A DNA stretch of 64,000 nucleotides from an uncultured Thalassotalea sp. (GCA_947492575.1 CANLNK010000008.1:62001-126000); one strand, 5' to 3'. Shown: positions 6,956-15,567, counted from the stretch's first letter. The notes: a model not told the origin generated them from the sequence alone. A program made the numbers and translations.

Positions 6956-7803
6956 ATTCAGTACTAGTTAGTTGTGAGTGGCTTGAAGAACATTTGCACG
7001 ATTCAAATATTGTTGTTTTGGATGTGAGCATGGAGAAAATTGTTGGTAAAACACCTCACATCTATGATGCCTTGCAAGTAATCCCGACAAGCTTAAAGTG
7101 TAGTCTTGAATTAGACTTTTCCGATACGCTTTCGCATTCAGTCAATGCATTCCCAACACAAACGCAATTTGATAGGGGAATAGCACAACTGGGTATAGAC
7201 CAGCATAGTGTAGTGGTCCTTTATGATAATCAGGGTATTTATTCTTCCCCTCGGGCATGGTGGATATTCAAAACTATGGGGTTTAAGAATGTTCACATTC
7301 TTAACGGTGGTTTGCCTCAATGGATTCAAGAGCAGCGACAAACCTCAAATGAGCATGCTGTCCCTCAAAAGAATGTAGTCAGTTCATTCAAATCACGATA
7401 TAAAGTTAATAACGTTTGCTCTTCTGAATATGTGTTTCAAAGCATTCCTGATAATCGGATAGTGGTTGTTGATGCTCGCTCCAGTTCACGTTTTTCTGGT
7501 ATAGAAAAAGAACCTCGTGCGGGAGCGCGATCTGGACATATTCCGAACTCCAATAATATTCCCTTTGGTTTAGTCTTAGATGATGTTGTATTTAAAAGTG
7601 AGGCTGAATTAACGAAACTCTTTTCTGACAAGTTGCCTATTTCAACTGAACAGTTAATTTTCTCATGTGGTTCAGGTATTACAGCTTGCATTGTTTTAGT
7701 TGCAGCGGTTATTTCGGGTTTCAATCACCTCACGCTTTATGATGGCTCATGGGCAGAGTGGGGAAGCAGTCAATATCCAGTAGCAAACGAACTAATCAAC
7801 TAA
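6952..7803 (+). CDS. sseA: Sulfurtransferase, 3-mercaptopyruvate/thiosulfate type (SseA-like)
   Basis: A 283-residue protein with two rhodanese domains. The inactive N-terminal domain (about 1-130) contains VVVLYDNQGIYSSPRAWWIFKTMGFKNVHILNGGLPQW; the catalytic C-terminal domain (about 155-283) ends in FSCGSGITAC with the active cysteine in CGSGITA, the loop typical of 3-mercaptopyruvate sulfurtransferases (thiosulfate enzymes have CRxGx[R/T]). The reaction transfers sulfane sulfur from 3-mercaptopyruvate to thiol acceptors or cyanide. It is coupled to the upstream 61-residue gene by an ATGA overlap. It lies inside the accessory island, so it may be an additional copy. Confidence 0.85.
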   Translation: MNSVLVSCEWLEEHLHDSNIVVLDVSMEKIVGKTPHIYDALQVIPTSLKCSLELDFSDTLSHSVNAFPTQTQFDRGIAQLGIDQHSVVVLYDNQGIYSSPRAWWIFKTMGFKNVHILNGGLPQWIQEQRQTSNEHAVPQKNVVSSFKSRYKVNNVCSSEYVFQSIPDNRIVVVDARSSSRFSGIEKEPRAGARSGHIPNSNNIPFGLVLDDVVFKSEAELTKLFSDKLPISTEQLIFSCGSGITACIVLVAAVISGFNHLTLYDGSWAEWGSSQYPVANELIN

Positions 7804-7950
7804 AATTTTGGGGTTCATAATAAGCTGGTGTTCACTTTTTATCATGTTTACCAGGTGCTTATGTACGCATGAATAAGGCATTTAGTAGGCATTTTTTGCG
7901 CACTGTTCCAATGTTTTGGAGCAAGGTAATGAATAATTGGAGATTTTGAA

Positions 7951-8625
7951 ATGGAGTTTGGTAAGTGGGCAATATTTGGTTGTTCTTTGTTTATTGCAGG
8001 CTATTTGATTGCGACTATTCAGTATAACAATAATCGCAGTTTGACTGGCACAGAGCTTATTCGTCTTAAGGAGCAATATGCCAACATTGTCGAAGATTTG
8101 CAGCAACAACTGCGTGAAAAAACCGTGGAAATATCTGAACTTCAAGCCCGCAATATTACGTCTCAAATTAGCTATGAACACCATGACCTCAATCTTGATA
8201 GTCGCAACGTGAAGAATAACAGTAGCGCTAATCAAGCGCAGCTCAAAGATTGGCATGAAGAGTCTGATGTTGACAGCGTTAATGGAAAGCAAGTTGCTGG
8301 CGGGTTTATTGCTATCGAGAATCAAGCCGTGGACGTATCATGGGCTCCCGAATTTACCGAGAAGCTCACAGACGCTTTTCAATTGTCAGATGCCCTGTAT
8401 TCTCTGGGATTAGTTACAGCGATAGAGTGTAAGACAACACTATGTGAAATCGAATTTGATCTAAATGCCCCACAAGACTTTGGCGTAGTGTTTCAAATTA
8501 GAGAAGCTTTTAAGCAAACTTCCCTTGAACAGCATGATTTAGTTTTTGATTTTTTGGAAAAAGAGAATAAGGTAAATATTTTGGTTGGTAGAGATGACGA
8601 CAGTTTTGTTGGTATATACCAATAA
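7951..8625 (+). CDS. Membrane-anchored coiled-coil protein with C-terminal globular domain
   Basis: A 224-residue protein with an N-terminal membrane segment (WAIFGCSLFIAGYLIATIQY, residues 6-25), a coiled coil of about 40 residues (LIRLKEQYANIVEDLQQQLREKTVEISELQ), a polar linker, and a C-terminal alpha/beta domain (about 128-224) with the CKTTLCEIEFDL motif. The paired cysteines suggest a disulfide in the periplasm. The C..TLC.IEF motif recurs in uncharacterised gammaproteobacterial exported proteins. GGAG lies 7-10 nt before the ATG. Function unknown; a single-pass periplasmic protein is the likely topology. Confidence 0.6.
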   Translation: MEFGKWAIFGCSLFIAGYLIATIQYNNNRSLTGTELIRLKEQYANIVEDLQQQLREKTVEISELQARNITSQISYEHHDLNLDSRNVKNNSSANQAQLKDWHEESDVDSVNGKQVAGGFIAIENQAVDVSWAPEFTEKLTDAFQLSDALYSLGLVTAIECKTTLCEIEFDLNAPQDFGVVFQIREAFKQTSLEQHDLVFDFLEKENKVNILVGRDDDSFVGIYQ

Positions 8626-8701
8626 AGCTTGATCAACAACATCTCAAACAAGCCAATGTAGCAGCTTATATAGGCAATAGTCGCGGAGAATTATTAGACA
8701 A

Positions 8702-8956
8702 ATGGGCATGCTTTCGAGAAAGTTTTTTTTAGTATTTGCCATTATCGGTTCATATGGCTGTGCTTCAAATCCTAATTATTATCAACCAAGTTGCAACTTT
8801 GCTGAAATAACGTGTCTTGGGTTGGCTGTCGTGCAATTAAAAGCTGGTAATACAACCTCCCAGAAATGCTCTGATATGCCCGCTGAAAAAAGAGCCTTGT
8901 GCGAACAACATGTCGTTTCGTTAAAAAAGCATATCGAGCAGGCGAGCAAGAAATAA
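8702..8956 (+). CDS. Small putative lipoprotein
   Basis: An 84-residue protein with a hydrophobic leader (FFLVFAIIGSYGC) ending in a cysteine at about residue 21, followed by ASNPNYYQPS. The lipobox SYGC is non-ideal at -3, so a lipid anchor is plausible but not certain. The mature part has four more cysteines (SCNFAEITC, KCSDMP, LCEQH) and a C-terminal helix. A GGAG is about 13 nt upstream, further than usual. No family recognised. Confidence 0.5.
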   Translation: MGMLSRKFFLVFAIIGSYGCASNPNYYQPSCNFAEITCLGLAVVQLKAGNTTSQKCSDMPAEKRALCEQHVVSLKKHIEQASKK

Positions 8957-9076
8957 ATATGATAGCCACGGCAAAGAAACCGTGCTACTTATTATAAGTT
9001 GCTTAATTATTGCTCACCTTTTTGTTGGGTAGTGAGAGTTTGACAATCAATTTAGCGCTGCGTATTGGAGAATATT

Positions 9077-9316
9077 ATGGACAATATCACGAAAAAAAGA
9101 ACGTTATCTCAATGGTTTTTTGGCGAATTCTCTTGGGGGATGAAATTTAGTTGGTTACTCGCTGTATCGGTGTGCTTTTACTTGGGCGCATCTCGTGAAG
9201 AGAACTTGTGGGTTCTAATGATTAATGGAGACTTAAATTCGGCTTTCCTTCTGTTTGTACTAGGTTACTTATCTGATTTTCGCTACCGATTTATTAAAGA
9301 GTCTAGAAATAATTAG
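9077..9316 (+). CDS. Small membrane protein
   Basis: A 79-residue protein with two predicted membrane segments (FSWLLAVSVCFYLGA and LNSAFLLFVLGYL) separated by a short loop and ending in basic residues. The ATG at 9077 is preferred over an in-frame TTG at 9065 because GGAG lies at 9067-9070, 6 nt upstream. Its stop is immediately followed by an attC-like ACATAAC box, so it could be an old gene cassette. No family recognised. Confidence 0.5.
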   Translation: MDNITKKRTLSQWFFGEFSWGMKFSWLLAVSVCFYLGASREENLWVLMINGDLNSAFLLFVLGYLSDFRYRFIKESRNN

Positions 9317-9447
9317 ACATAACAATGGTTTGGCAAATGAAGTGCCGGTTAAGCAATTGAACGCGTCAATTAATGAGGCTTGTCTCAATTTTGCCTTTCG
9401 GTATAGGTTTAGCCAACTATTGGCAGATCCTTTACAGGATGTTGTAA
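9317..9447 (+). repeat. Decayed attC-like site
   Basis: ACATAAC (9317-9323) right after a stop codon and GTTTAGCCAACTATT (9407-9421) near the right end correspond to the R'' box and the inner right arm of attC sites 1 and 2. The right end reads GATCCTTTACAGGATGTTGTAAC, where the R' box is corrupted (GTTGTAA instead of GTTATGT), and the inner left arm is not clear. The span (131 bp), position between two short ORFs and shared AGCCAACTATT string favour a degenerate attC. Confidence 0.5.
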
Positions 9448-9456
9448 CTCAAGGAG

Positions 9457-9756
9457 ATGGTCATCAAATATTGCCCGTATTGTACTAAGAAGCTACCTTT
9501 CTTTAATGTGATTTTACAACGAATGACTTTCTCTGAGAGGAAGGCCTTGGTTTGCCCTCACTGCAGTTCAACTTTATCTACAACAGGTTATGCCAGTATG
9601 TGGTTTCCTGTTGCTGGTGCAAGCACGTCAGGATATATAATTGGAAAGTTACTGGGCTCCTTTATGAGTATAAATATGGTGTTAGTTTCAGTTTGCATCG
9701 CATTTGTCGTATTTGCCGTACTATCGTACTTTACTGCCCCAATAAGGAGGGCATGA
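9457..9756 (+). CDS. Zinc-ribbon membrane protein
   Basis: A 99-residue protein with an N-terminal four-cysteine ribbon (CPYC...about 27 residues...CPHC) and two hydrophobic segments (MWFPVAGASTSGYIIGKLLG and MVLVSVCIAFVVFAVLSYF). Probably an inner-membrane protein with a cytoplasmic zinc-binding head. The AAGGAG is fused to the ATG (AAGGAGATG) with no spacer, so translation may start differently from the ATG given; the in-frame alternatives are poor. It follows the decayed attC-like site closely, as a cassette gene would. Function unknown. Confidence 0.5.
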   Translation: MVIKYCPYCTKKLPFFNVILQRMTFSERKALVCPHCSSTLSTTGYASMWFPVAGASTSGYIIGKLLGSFMSINMVLVSVCIAFVVFAVLSYFTAPIRRA

Positions 9757-9833
9757 TAGCGTTATATCGAGTCAATTCTGATATGGGTGAAAGAGCTTGC
9801 CTTTCTCGCCTTCGTTGCTATTACATTTAAACC

Positions 9834-10232
9834 ATGAAATACCTAAAACCTTTTGCCTGGGCTTCAATTCTCAGTGCTTCACTTGCAATTATCTTTATTT
9901 CCTACAGCCTTTTTTCTGAATATACGTTGGCGTTACTACTTTCGTTTTCATTCTCTTTGGTGTTAAGTGTTGTCGGTATTTATTCGAGCGTTCGGCTGCT
10001 CAAGAGTAATGACAAATTATCAGTAAGCTTACTGGCTATTTATTGGTGCTTGCAAATAGTGTCGTTGGAGTCTTCATACTTAATATTAAAGGTAGTTTCA
10101 GGCATTAATTTAGCGCTAGGCTTTGAATTCTATGGTACTGAGGTCCTTATTAATTTCTTTGCGTTAATGTGTTTCATTTTTGCCTTAAAAGTAGCGCTTA
10201 ATACTTGCACAGAAAAAAGCGAAAAAGCATAG
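9834..10232 (+). CDS. Four-helix membrane protein of unknown function
   Basis: A 132-residue, strongly hydrophobic protein with about four membrane helices (near residues 7-28, 32-55, 63-90 and 102-122) and a charged C-terminal tail (CTEKSEKA). No conserved catalytic motif is visible and no family is recognised. The translation start lacks a clear ribosome binding site. It closes the run of small membrane and exported proteins at the right side of the accessory island. Confidence 0.5.
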   Translation: MKYLKPFAWASILSASLAIIFISYSLFSEYTLALLLSFSFSLVLSVVGIYSSVRLLKSNDKLSVSLLAIYWCLQIVSLESSYLILKVVSGINLALGFEFYGTEVLINFFALMCFIFALKVALNTCTEKSEKA

Positions 10233-10368
10233 TAAGAGCACTTAAGTGGCTGATAGCAAAATAGTGAAGTTAAAATTCACAAAACTAAGCCTAGCGCAAA
10301 GGCCCAACGCAAACTGAAAACAAAGCTAAAACAGCAACCCGAACAATAATAAAAATAGGGGAATAAGC

Positions 10369-10566
10369 ATGACTACTGCAGAAAAAGAAACACAGCTTGA
10401 AACAAGCGGTAAAGACGTTGAGAGCAAACAAGAACCGACAATAAGCGCGCATGTTAAAGACGGTGGTTCAGATAAAAAGCGTATTGGCAAAGCAGTATTT
10501 ATTGGCCTTGGTGTTGGCGTAATGTTTATGCTGGCAGCAAAATTCGTTAGTACCGTCATTACATAG
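10369..10566 (+). CDS. Small single-pass membrane protein
   Basis: A 65-residue protein: about 38 polar, charged residues followed by one membrane helix (AVFIGLGVGVMFMLAAKFVSTVI) at the C-terminus, a tail-anchored layout. AGGGGA precedes the ATG at good spacing. No family recognised; it is 27 nt from the next gene and may be co-transcribed with it. Confidence 0.5.
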   Translation: MTTAEKETQLETSGKDVESKQEPTISAHVKDGGSDKKRIGKAVFIGLGVGVMFMLAAKFVSTVIT

Positions 10567-10593
10567 CACATAGCACACAGAGCCCAGCACTAC

Positions 10594-10935
10594 ATGCGCA
10601 AATCAGATAAAAAACTAGATAACCAACTTCGTAAGGTATTAACCGACGTTTGCGAGAATGCACTGAAGAATATTAACGGCTTTGAATGGCTTACCCATAC
10701 GGTTAACTATGCTAACTTTCCTAATAGTTTAAAAGTGATATGTGTTTTCGACACAAACGAGAGCTTAGATAACTACTTACTGTCTAAAAGCAATAATCAA
10801 TTGCAGTTGTTAGTGACCAATGAATTGAATCACCTTGGTATTAGGCTCAAAAATATCACTAATCATGTGTTGTTTGATACTGAGGAAAACTGTGACTTGC
10901 AGCACAATGGTAACTGGGCAAAAAGACTGGGTTAA
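10594..10935 (+). CDS. Conserved hypothetical protein of marine gammaproteobacteria
   Basis: A 113-residue soluble protein starting RKSDKKLDNQLRKVLTDVCENALKNINGFEWLTHTVNYANFPNSLKVICVFDT and ending ENCDLQHNGNWAKRLG. This pattern is conserved in Alteromonadales and Vibrionales proteins that are sometimes mislabelled as Fis-family regulators; there is no helix-turn-helix of the Fis type. Function unknown. It precedes gluconokinase on the same strand, about 80 nt away. Confidence 0.65.
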   Translation: MRKSDKKLDNQLRKVLTDVCENALKNINGFEWLTHTVNYANFPNSLKVICVFDTNESLDNYLLSKSNNQLQLLVTNELNHLGIRLKNITNHVLFDTEENCDLQHNGNWAKRLG

Positions 10936-11016
10936 TGTGGGCATGGCGCTGGTTATGAGGCTTGCGTTTTCATTAGTGTAGATGGCGATGGAAATTAAAA
11001 TATAAAAGGGCGAACA

Positions 11017-11523
11017 ATGATTTATATCGTTATGGGAGTAAGTGGTTGTGGTAAGTCGACCATAGGCGCAACACTTGCCGAGCAGCTAGCTTGTCCTTTC
11101 TTTGATGCCGATGACTTTCACCCACCTGAAAATATCGCAAAAATGGCTAATGGCCAGGCATTAAATGATGATGATCGTTGGCCATGGCTTTCCTTATTGG
11201 CTGACAAAATTATCGATTGGCAGCAGTCACGAAGCGCTGTGTTAGCTTGCTCCGCACTAAAGCAATCTTATCGTGATATTTTGTCTAAAAACGGTGAGTC
11301 TGATGTGGTATTCGTTTATTTGGCCGGTACGCCTGAGGTTATTTTTAAACGGCTAGAACAACGAAAAGGGCACTTTATGGCAGCAGATTTGCTGCAAAGT
11401 CAGTTTGATACTCTGGAGGTGCCTGTCAATCACATAGGAATGTCTTCAGTCATCACGGTTGATATAGACCAGTCTACCGACGCTATTGTCGGCGAAGTAT
11501 TGGCGGCAATTCGAACACGTTAA
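11017..11523 (+). CDS. gntK: Gluconokinase
   Basis: A 168-residue kinase with the P-loop GVSGCGKST (residues 7-15), the DADDFHPPENIAKM substrate motif, LNDDDRWPWL and ACSALKQSYRDIL, all diagnostic of bacterial GntK/IdnK. It phosphorylates D-gluconate to 6-phosphogluconate with ATP in the cytosol, feeding the pentose phosphate or Entner-Doudoroff route. Length is typical. AAGGGCG precedes the ATG. There is no gluconate permease or GntR repressor beside it, so its regulation is not evident here. Confidence 0.95.
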   Translation: MIYIVMGVSGCGKSTIGATLAEQLACPFFDADDFHPPENIAKMANGQALNDDDRWPWLSLLADKIIDWQQSRSAVLACSALKQSYRDILSKNGESDVVFVYLAGTPEVIFKRLEQRKGHFMAADLLQSQFDTLEVPVNHIGMSSVITVDIDQSTDAIVGEVLAAIRTR

Positions 11524-11701
11524 GTTACTCAGTTATTTCAAAGCTGATATCGAAAAATAACGTCTATACTGGATAAACCATTTATTGTTGGGGATGTGGT
11601 GATTGCAAACTGTGTGAAAGCTCACCAAATTGTGCAAGCACTAAGCAAGTAGTATCGCTTGCATCGTTTATCGCTAGTTATCTGGCGCACTTTTCCGTAT
11701 T

Positions 11702-12940
11702 ATGCGCGCTCTTTTTTTCACCGCAATCAAAACGTCTATTTCATCGATGAGAAAATTTCTTACTGCGCCAGTAAAAATGGGGTTGTCTGACTCCGAAAAC
11801 ATTATCTATCAACAAGTCTTAAAGCATGTTACTGACATTAGTTTGAATCTAATGGCAGTGAAAGTGGAAGAGCGCCCTGACGACTTCACTTCTTGGTGTC
11901 GCGAACTACACCGTTTATGTGCTGATAAACTTAATTACGACTTGCTAGAGCCAGAGCAACTTCCAGTTGTGAAGAAACTGCAGGCCACTTTGGAAAAAGG
12001 GGTGAGTGGTAACCAGCTAAAAATGTTGAGAATTACTCCGTGGCCTATGTTTGCTGGCTTTATAGAAGAGCAGAAAGACGTTATTTCATTAGATGAGCGT
12101 TTGCGTTTGCTTAACTTCTTTGAGCCGTTAAAAGAGACGCCTTTGCAGGAGTTGTCGAACTTAGATCGATTGGCCTTTATTGGTAAACATACGAGCGATC
12201 ATGCGCCGTCTACTTACGACTTTGACGCAGAGTTTTTTGTTAGCACTAAAACCAACCGCTTATTTCAGCAACAGGTTGAACAACGTGCCAGTGAGTTTGC
12301 TGATGCACTCGCTCATATTCCATTAACGGGTGAAGTAACACTTAAAGATTACCAAGCCTTTGTTAGCGCGTATAAAGCTATTTTTGCACTTGACGTAGAT
12401 CGTCAACCCAGCACAGAAAAGGCACCACTAATTCCAGCAACACGTTTACTTGCCATGCGACGTCCGGATCAATTTATGGCAATGAGCGCTACTAAATTCG
12501 ATGTCTTGTGTTCGGCATTTGGCTGCACGCGCATCGGCAACTATGACTTTGATGGCTACTGGCATGAAGTCATTGCAACTATGCGCACATGTCCTTGGTG
12601 GATGGCTCCTGAGCCTGAAGGTGATAACGAACAGCAGCTTTGGAAATATCGTGCGGCGTTAGTTGAAGTATTCCATTTTGCTGACCAATACTCACCGCAA
12701 TCATCAAACTACTTACGTTTAAAAGAGCGTATTGCAAATGGCAACAAAGCGACAAGCCAACGCAGTAATGTTGCTCGTAAGCGCACAAAAGAGTCGGCAG
12801 AGCAAATTGTTGACCACCGTTTACAAGATGAAGAATTACCAGAGTTCATTAAGAACAAACGTGACGCCTTAATTGAGTCGGTTAAAAATGGTAAGTCAGT
12901 AGACGAAGCTATTAAGTTATACCAAGCGATTTTCGGCTAA
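11702..12940 (+). CDS. Conserved hypothetical protein with RPDxF...YW...PWW region
   Basis: A soluble protein of up to 412 residues; the start is uncertain (ATGs at 11702, 11747 and 11777, none with a good Shine-Dalgarno). The N-terminal half is helical. Residues about 245-310 contain LIPATRLLAMRRPDQFMAMSATKFDVLCSAFG..., YWHEVIATMRTCPWWMAPEPE, then a helix (WKYRAALVEVFHFADQYS); this RPDxF-YW-PWW arrangement recalls a module in uncharacterised proteins, some near restriction genes. The basic C-terminal part ends with DEAIKLYQAIFG. A strong terminator follows. No function can be assigned; homologues in Alteromonadales sometimes carry a replication-initiator label that the sequence does not support. 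Confidence 0.6.
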   Translation: MRALFFTAIKTSISSMRKFLTAPVKMGLSDSENIIYQQVLKHVTDISLNLMAVKVEERPDDFTSWCRELHRLCADKLNYDLLEPEQLPVVKKLQATLEKGVSGNQLKMLRITPWPMFAGFIEEQKDVISLDERLRLLNFFEPLKETPLQELSNLDRLAFIGKHTSDHAPSTYDFDAEFFVSTKTNRLFQQQVEQRASEFADALAHIPLTGEVTLKDYQAFVSAYKAIFALDVDRQPSTEKAPLIPATRLLAMRRPDQFMAMSATKFDVLCSAFGCTRIGNYDFDGYWHEVIATMRTCPWWMAPEPEGDNEQQLWKYRAALVEVFHFADQYSPQSSNYLRLKERIANGNKATSQRSNVARKRTKESAEQIVDHRLQDEELPEFIKNKRDALIESVKNGKSVDEAIKLYQAIFG

Positions 12941-12971
12941 CTTTAGCGGTTACTACCTTTGATTTGAATTT

Positions 12972-13000
12972 AAAAGCCAGAAGTTTACTTCTGGCTTTTT
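12972..13000 (+). terminator. Rho-independent terminator
   Basis: AAAAGCCAGAAG-TTTA-CTTCTGGCTTTTT: a 10-bp stem, tetraloop and T-run, 31 nt after the preceding stop codon. Confidence 0.9.
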
Positions 13001-13193
13001 GCTTTCATGTATCCAAGGTTTGGCTATTCGGTACTACTTTTTCACACATGTTAGCGCTGCTTTTCAGTTATTTAATGTTGTATGCAACGTAATGTAAACA
13101 TTGTCCTTTCAGCTATAATTGCTCATATAGGAGAGCGTACAGACAACACTGTTATAACGCTTACTTTGGATGAATAAAAACTAATCGAGACTT

Positions 13194-13592
13194 ATGAATT
13201 TCAGTCAACACGGGTCATATAAGCTTTGGAGCAAGGAGAGAGTGATTTATGCCGAAATATCAGGTGCATGGAATAGGGAAGCGGCACTAAATTATTCAAA
13301 AGAGTTTAAAACACTCGCGAGTAGTTTTAGTGGAGATTGGGCACATTTGGTTTACCTTGACGACTTTGAGTTGTGCGGAGAAGAGGTGTTTGGTGTTATT
13401 CAAGAATTAGTTGCTTGGTGCATTGCACATGGACTCAAGAGAGCGGCTCATGTTTATTCGCCCTCTATGGTAAAGAAAGAGTTTGTCGGAAAAATGGTGG
13501 CGGAGAGACAAGGTGAATTCACTCGCGCTATTTTTGACAATGAAATGAGCGCGCGCCTTTGGCTTTCAAATGAAGGTTATAAAAACACTTAA
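13194..13592 (+). CDS. SpoIIAA/STAS-like protein
   Basis: A 132-residue protein with the layout of the SpoIIAA-like (STAS fold) family: two N-terminal strands (YKLWSKERVIYAEISGAWN), a helix (REAALNYSKEFKTLAS), a central strand (WAHLVYLDDFEL) and a C-terminal FDNEMSARLWLSNEGY helix. The same scheme, with low identity, is seen in the gene at 21101-21508, so the genome carries at least two such proteins. These often bind lipids or partner proteins; nothing here identifies the partner. Monocistronic by spacing. Confidence 0.6.
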   Translation: MNFSQHGSYKLWSKERVIYAEISGAWNREAALNYSKEFKTLASSFSGDWAHLVYLDDFELCGEEVFGVIQELVAWCIAHGLKRAAHVYSPSMVKKEFVGKMVAERQGEFTRAIFDNEMSARLWLSNEGYKNT

Positions 13593-13880
13593 GTAAGACA
13601 GTTGATTATTTAATGAGATAAAGGTCAACAGTCACTCGCACTAAGGTCTATTGCCTAAAATTACGCAAGCTTTAGCACAAACGTTAACGGAGAATAAATA
13701 CTTCAATACTTTATTTAAGCGACAGCGCCCGAATCTATAGCTCCAACCTAAAGCCCCAACTTGAACACCTTTGAAATACTATATTTGCTTGGTTATCCGT
13801 GGAAGGGACTTTAACCTCGCTTTGATGACGTTATAATAGCCGCAAGTTTATTTTGAAGTTAAGAATCATTGAATAGCACT

Positions 13881-14141
13881 ATGAATCCAATAATTGAGTT
13901 ACTTAAACAACAAGACATCGCTGACGATCAAATCACAGCCATTTTTAAAGAGCTAACAGAGAACCCATTGATGGCTATGGCGACTATTGGCAATTTAGGT
14001 ATTCCGCCAGAGCAACTTCAACCTGTGATGATGCAAGTGATGACAAATCCAAGCTTAATCAAAGAAGCGGTTGAAGAATTAGGTTTAGATTTTTCTGCTG
14101 TTGAAAAAGCGAAGCAGCAGTTAGACGATCAAAATAGCTAA
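13881..14141 (+). CDS. DUF2999 family protein
   Basis: An 86-residue acidic helical protein, starting MNPIIELLKQQDIADDQITAIFKELTENPLMAMATIGNLGIPPEQLQPVMMQVMTNP, the characteristic DUF2999 pattern found in Vibrio and Alteromonadales. The ATG at 13881 matches family N-termini better than an in-frame TTG at 13869. Cytosolic; function unknown. Confidence 0.8.
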   Translation: MNPIIELLKQQDIADDQITAIFKELTENPLMAMATIGNLGIPPEQLQPVMMQVMTNPSLIKEAVEELGLDFSAVEKAKQQLDDQNS

Positions 14142-14279
14142 TCTTGCTTTAGACTGTTTTAAGTTTGCCACATGAAAATATCTCATTGATATTTATATAC
14201 ATGTAAGAATACAAACAGATAAAGATAAAAATGGCCACATAGACGGTGAAGCTTTATAAAAAAGTTTCACCGTTTTTTT

Positions 14280-14720
14280 CTAGTTACTTTCCGATAACTT
14301 TGGCACACATTGCATAATCCATTGCTTTAATTGCATTTGATTTAACAGCCCTGAAATGCGGTCGACTTCTTGACCCCGGAAAAAGAAAATAATCGTAGGA
14401 ATACTGCGGATATTGGCATCAGCAGAAATTTCGCTCGCTGTTTCAGTATTGAGCTTACCAAAGAGCATAGTGTCCGTTTCACTAGCGACTTGTTCGAAAA
14501 TCGGTGCCATTTGTTGGCAAGGTCCACACCAGCTGGCCCAAAAGTCGACGATCACAGGAACATCATTTCGTTCAACCACTGGATAAAACTGTTGAGCGCT
14601 CAAGTTAATGACCTTGCCAGCGAGTATTGGCTGCTTACATTTTCCGCAGTTCGCCTGACGAGCATCTTTGTTGTCTGGAATTCGATTGGTTGCTAGGCAG
14701 TGATTGCAGGTAATATTCAT
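14280..14720 (-). CDS. trxC: Thioredoxin 2
   Basis: A 146-residue TrxC. An N-terminal zinc ribbon has two CxxC pairs (Cys5/Cys8 and Cys25/Cys28), followed by a thioredoxin domain with the active site WCGPC (Cys65/Cys68) and the cis-proline segment RSIPTIIFF. It reduces cytosolic disulfides with electrons from thioredoxin reductase and is often under oxidative-stress control; no OxyR site was identified. Convergent with the DUF2999 gene. Confidence 0.95.
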   Translation of the reverse strand: MNITCNHCLATNRIPDNKDARQANCGKCKQPILAGKVINLSAQQFYPVVERNDVPVIVDFWASWCGPCQQMAPIFEQVASETDTMLFGKLNTETASEISADANIRSIPTIIFFFRGQEVDRISGLLNQMQLKQWIMQCVPKLSESN

Positions 14721-14814
14721 GGGTTTCCTTCAGCGATAACTAATATTTTAGCTTTCACATTTCTTTCGTTTTAAAATGTTATTAGCGACGGCTCAAACTG
14801 CGTTTTGAAGGCCG

Positions 14815-15567
14815 TTATCGTGTCGTAATATGATACTTTTCTCGGAGTGCTTTGTATGCTTCTGTTTGGCGAAAAGCTCGCCATGATTGATTAAATGCTT
14901 TAGTTAATTCTTCGCTCTTTAATGCCAAGCGGTAGGGGTTTGAATTAAACAAAGGGTGAATTGTAAAGCCCTCTTTAGCATATTCAGATTTTTGTTGAAG
15001 GTAATTGAAAATGTTTACGTCGAGGATAATGACGTCAACTCGTTCTTTAAACAACAGCTCAATTTGTCGTTCTTGGTTGGCGACCTGAGTGTATAAAGGA
15101 CTCTTGGCAGATGCTATGGCAAAGTCTTCACCCAGTACTTTGTGTGCTGACTGAAATGTCGCTAAAGAATAGTTAGCTAGTTTACTAACGGAGTCGAGTG
15201 CTAACTTATTCTTCGACAGTGAAATGGCAACGTTTTGATATTTAATGTAGCTCTCTGTTAGAAAGCCTACCTGCTCAACAAGATTAACATTCATGGTGAT
15301 TAAGCCATCGATTTCAGTATCTGACAGTAATTTTCCCGTTCGGCCGAACGGTACAAATACATATTTGGGCTTAATGTTTAGTGCAGCGAAAATGCTATCG
15401 ACTAGCTCTAACTCATATCCATGTGTTTGTTCTTCTGAGATGTAAGGAGGCTTGGCAAGGCCGGCTGCTAACGTTAGCTCTTTTGTTTGCGTATTGTTTT
15501 CGGCTGCTGAAACAGCATTGTTTACTAACAATATAATAAGGATGGTTTTAAACAAACGAGTTATCAT
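14815..15567 (-). CDS. Periplasmic solute-binding protein, family 3 (SBP_bac_3)
   Basis: A 250-residue protein with a signal peptide (hydrophobic LFKTILIILLVNNAVSA, cleavage near residue 21) and a type-II periplasmic binding fold: LTLAAGLAKPPYISEEQTHGYELELVDSIFAALNIKP, FVPFGRTGKLLSDTEIDGLITMNV and a C-terminal FNQSWRAFRQTEAYKALREKY. No ABC permease or ATPase is adjacent, so it is probably one of the many orphan amino-acid-binding-like proteins of marine gammaproteobacteria. The canonical ligand-binding arginine is not obvious, so the ligand is open. Confidence 0.8.
   Translation of the reverse strand: MITRLFKTILIILLVNNAVSAAENNTQTKELTLAAGLAKPPYISEEQTHGYELELVDSIFAALNIKPKYVFVPFGRTGKLLSDTEIDGLITMNVNLVEQVGFLTESYIKYQNVAISLSKNKLALDSVSKLANYSLATFQSAHKVLGEDFAIASAKSPLYTQVANQERQIELLFKERVDVIILDVNIFNYLQQKSEYAKEGFTIHPLFNSNPYRLALKSEELTKAFNQSWRAFRQTEAYKALREKYHITTR

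Noticed and set aside
9552-9830. 92-codon ORF overlapping the zinc-ribbon gene
   Set aside because: Shifted frame of the zinc-ribbon membrane protein, with no ribosome site and no family features.
10326-10571. Minus-strand 81-codon ORF over the small single-pass membrane protein
   Set aside because: The plus-strand ORF has a good Shine-Dalgarno and a sensible tail-anchored layout; the minus frame is antisense to it.
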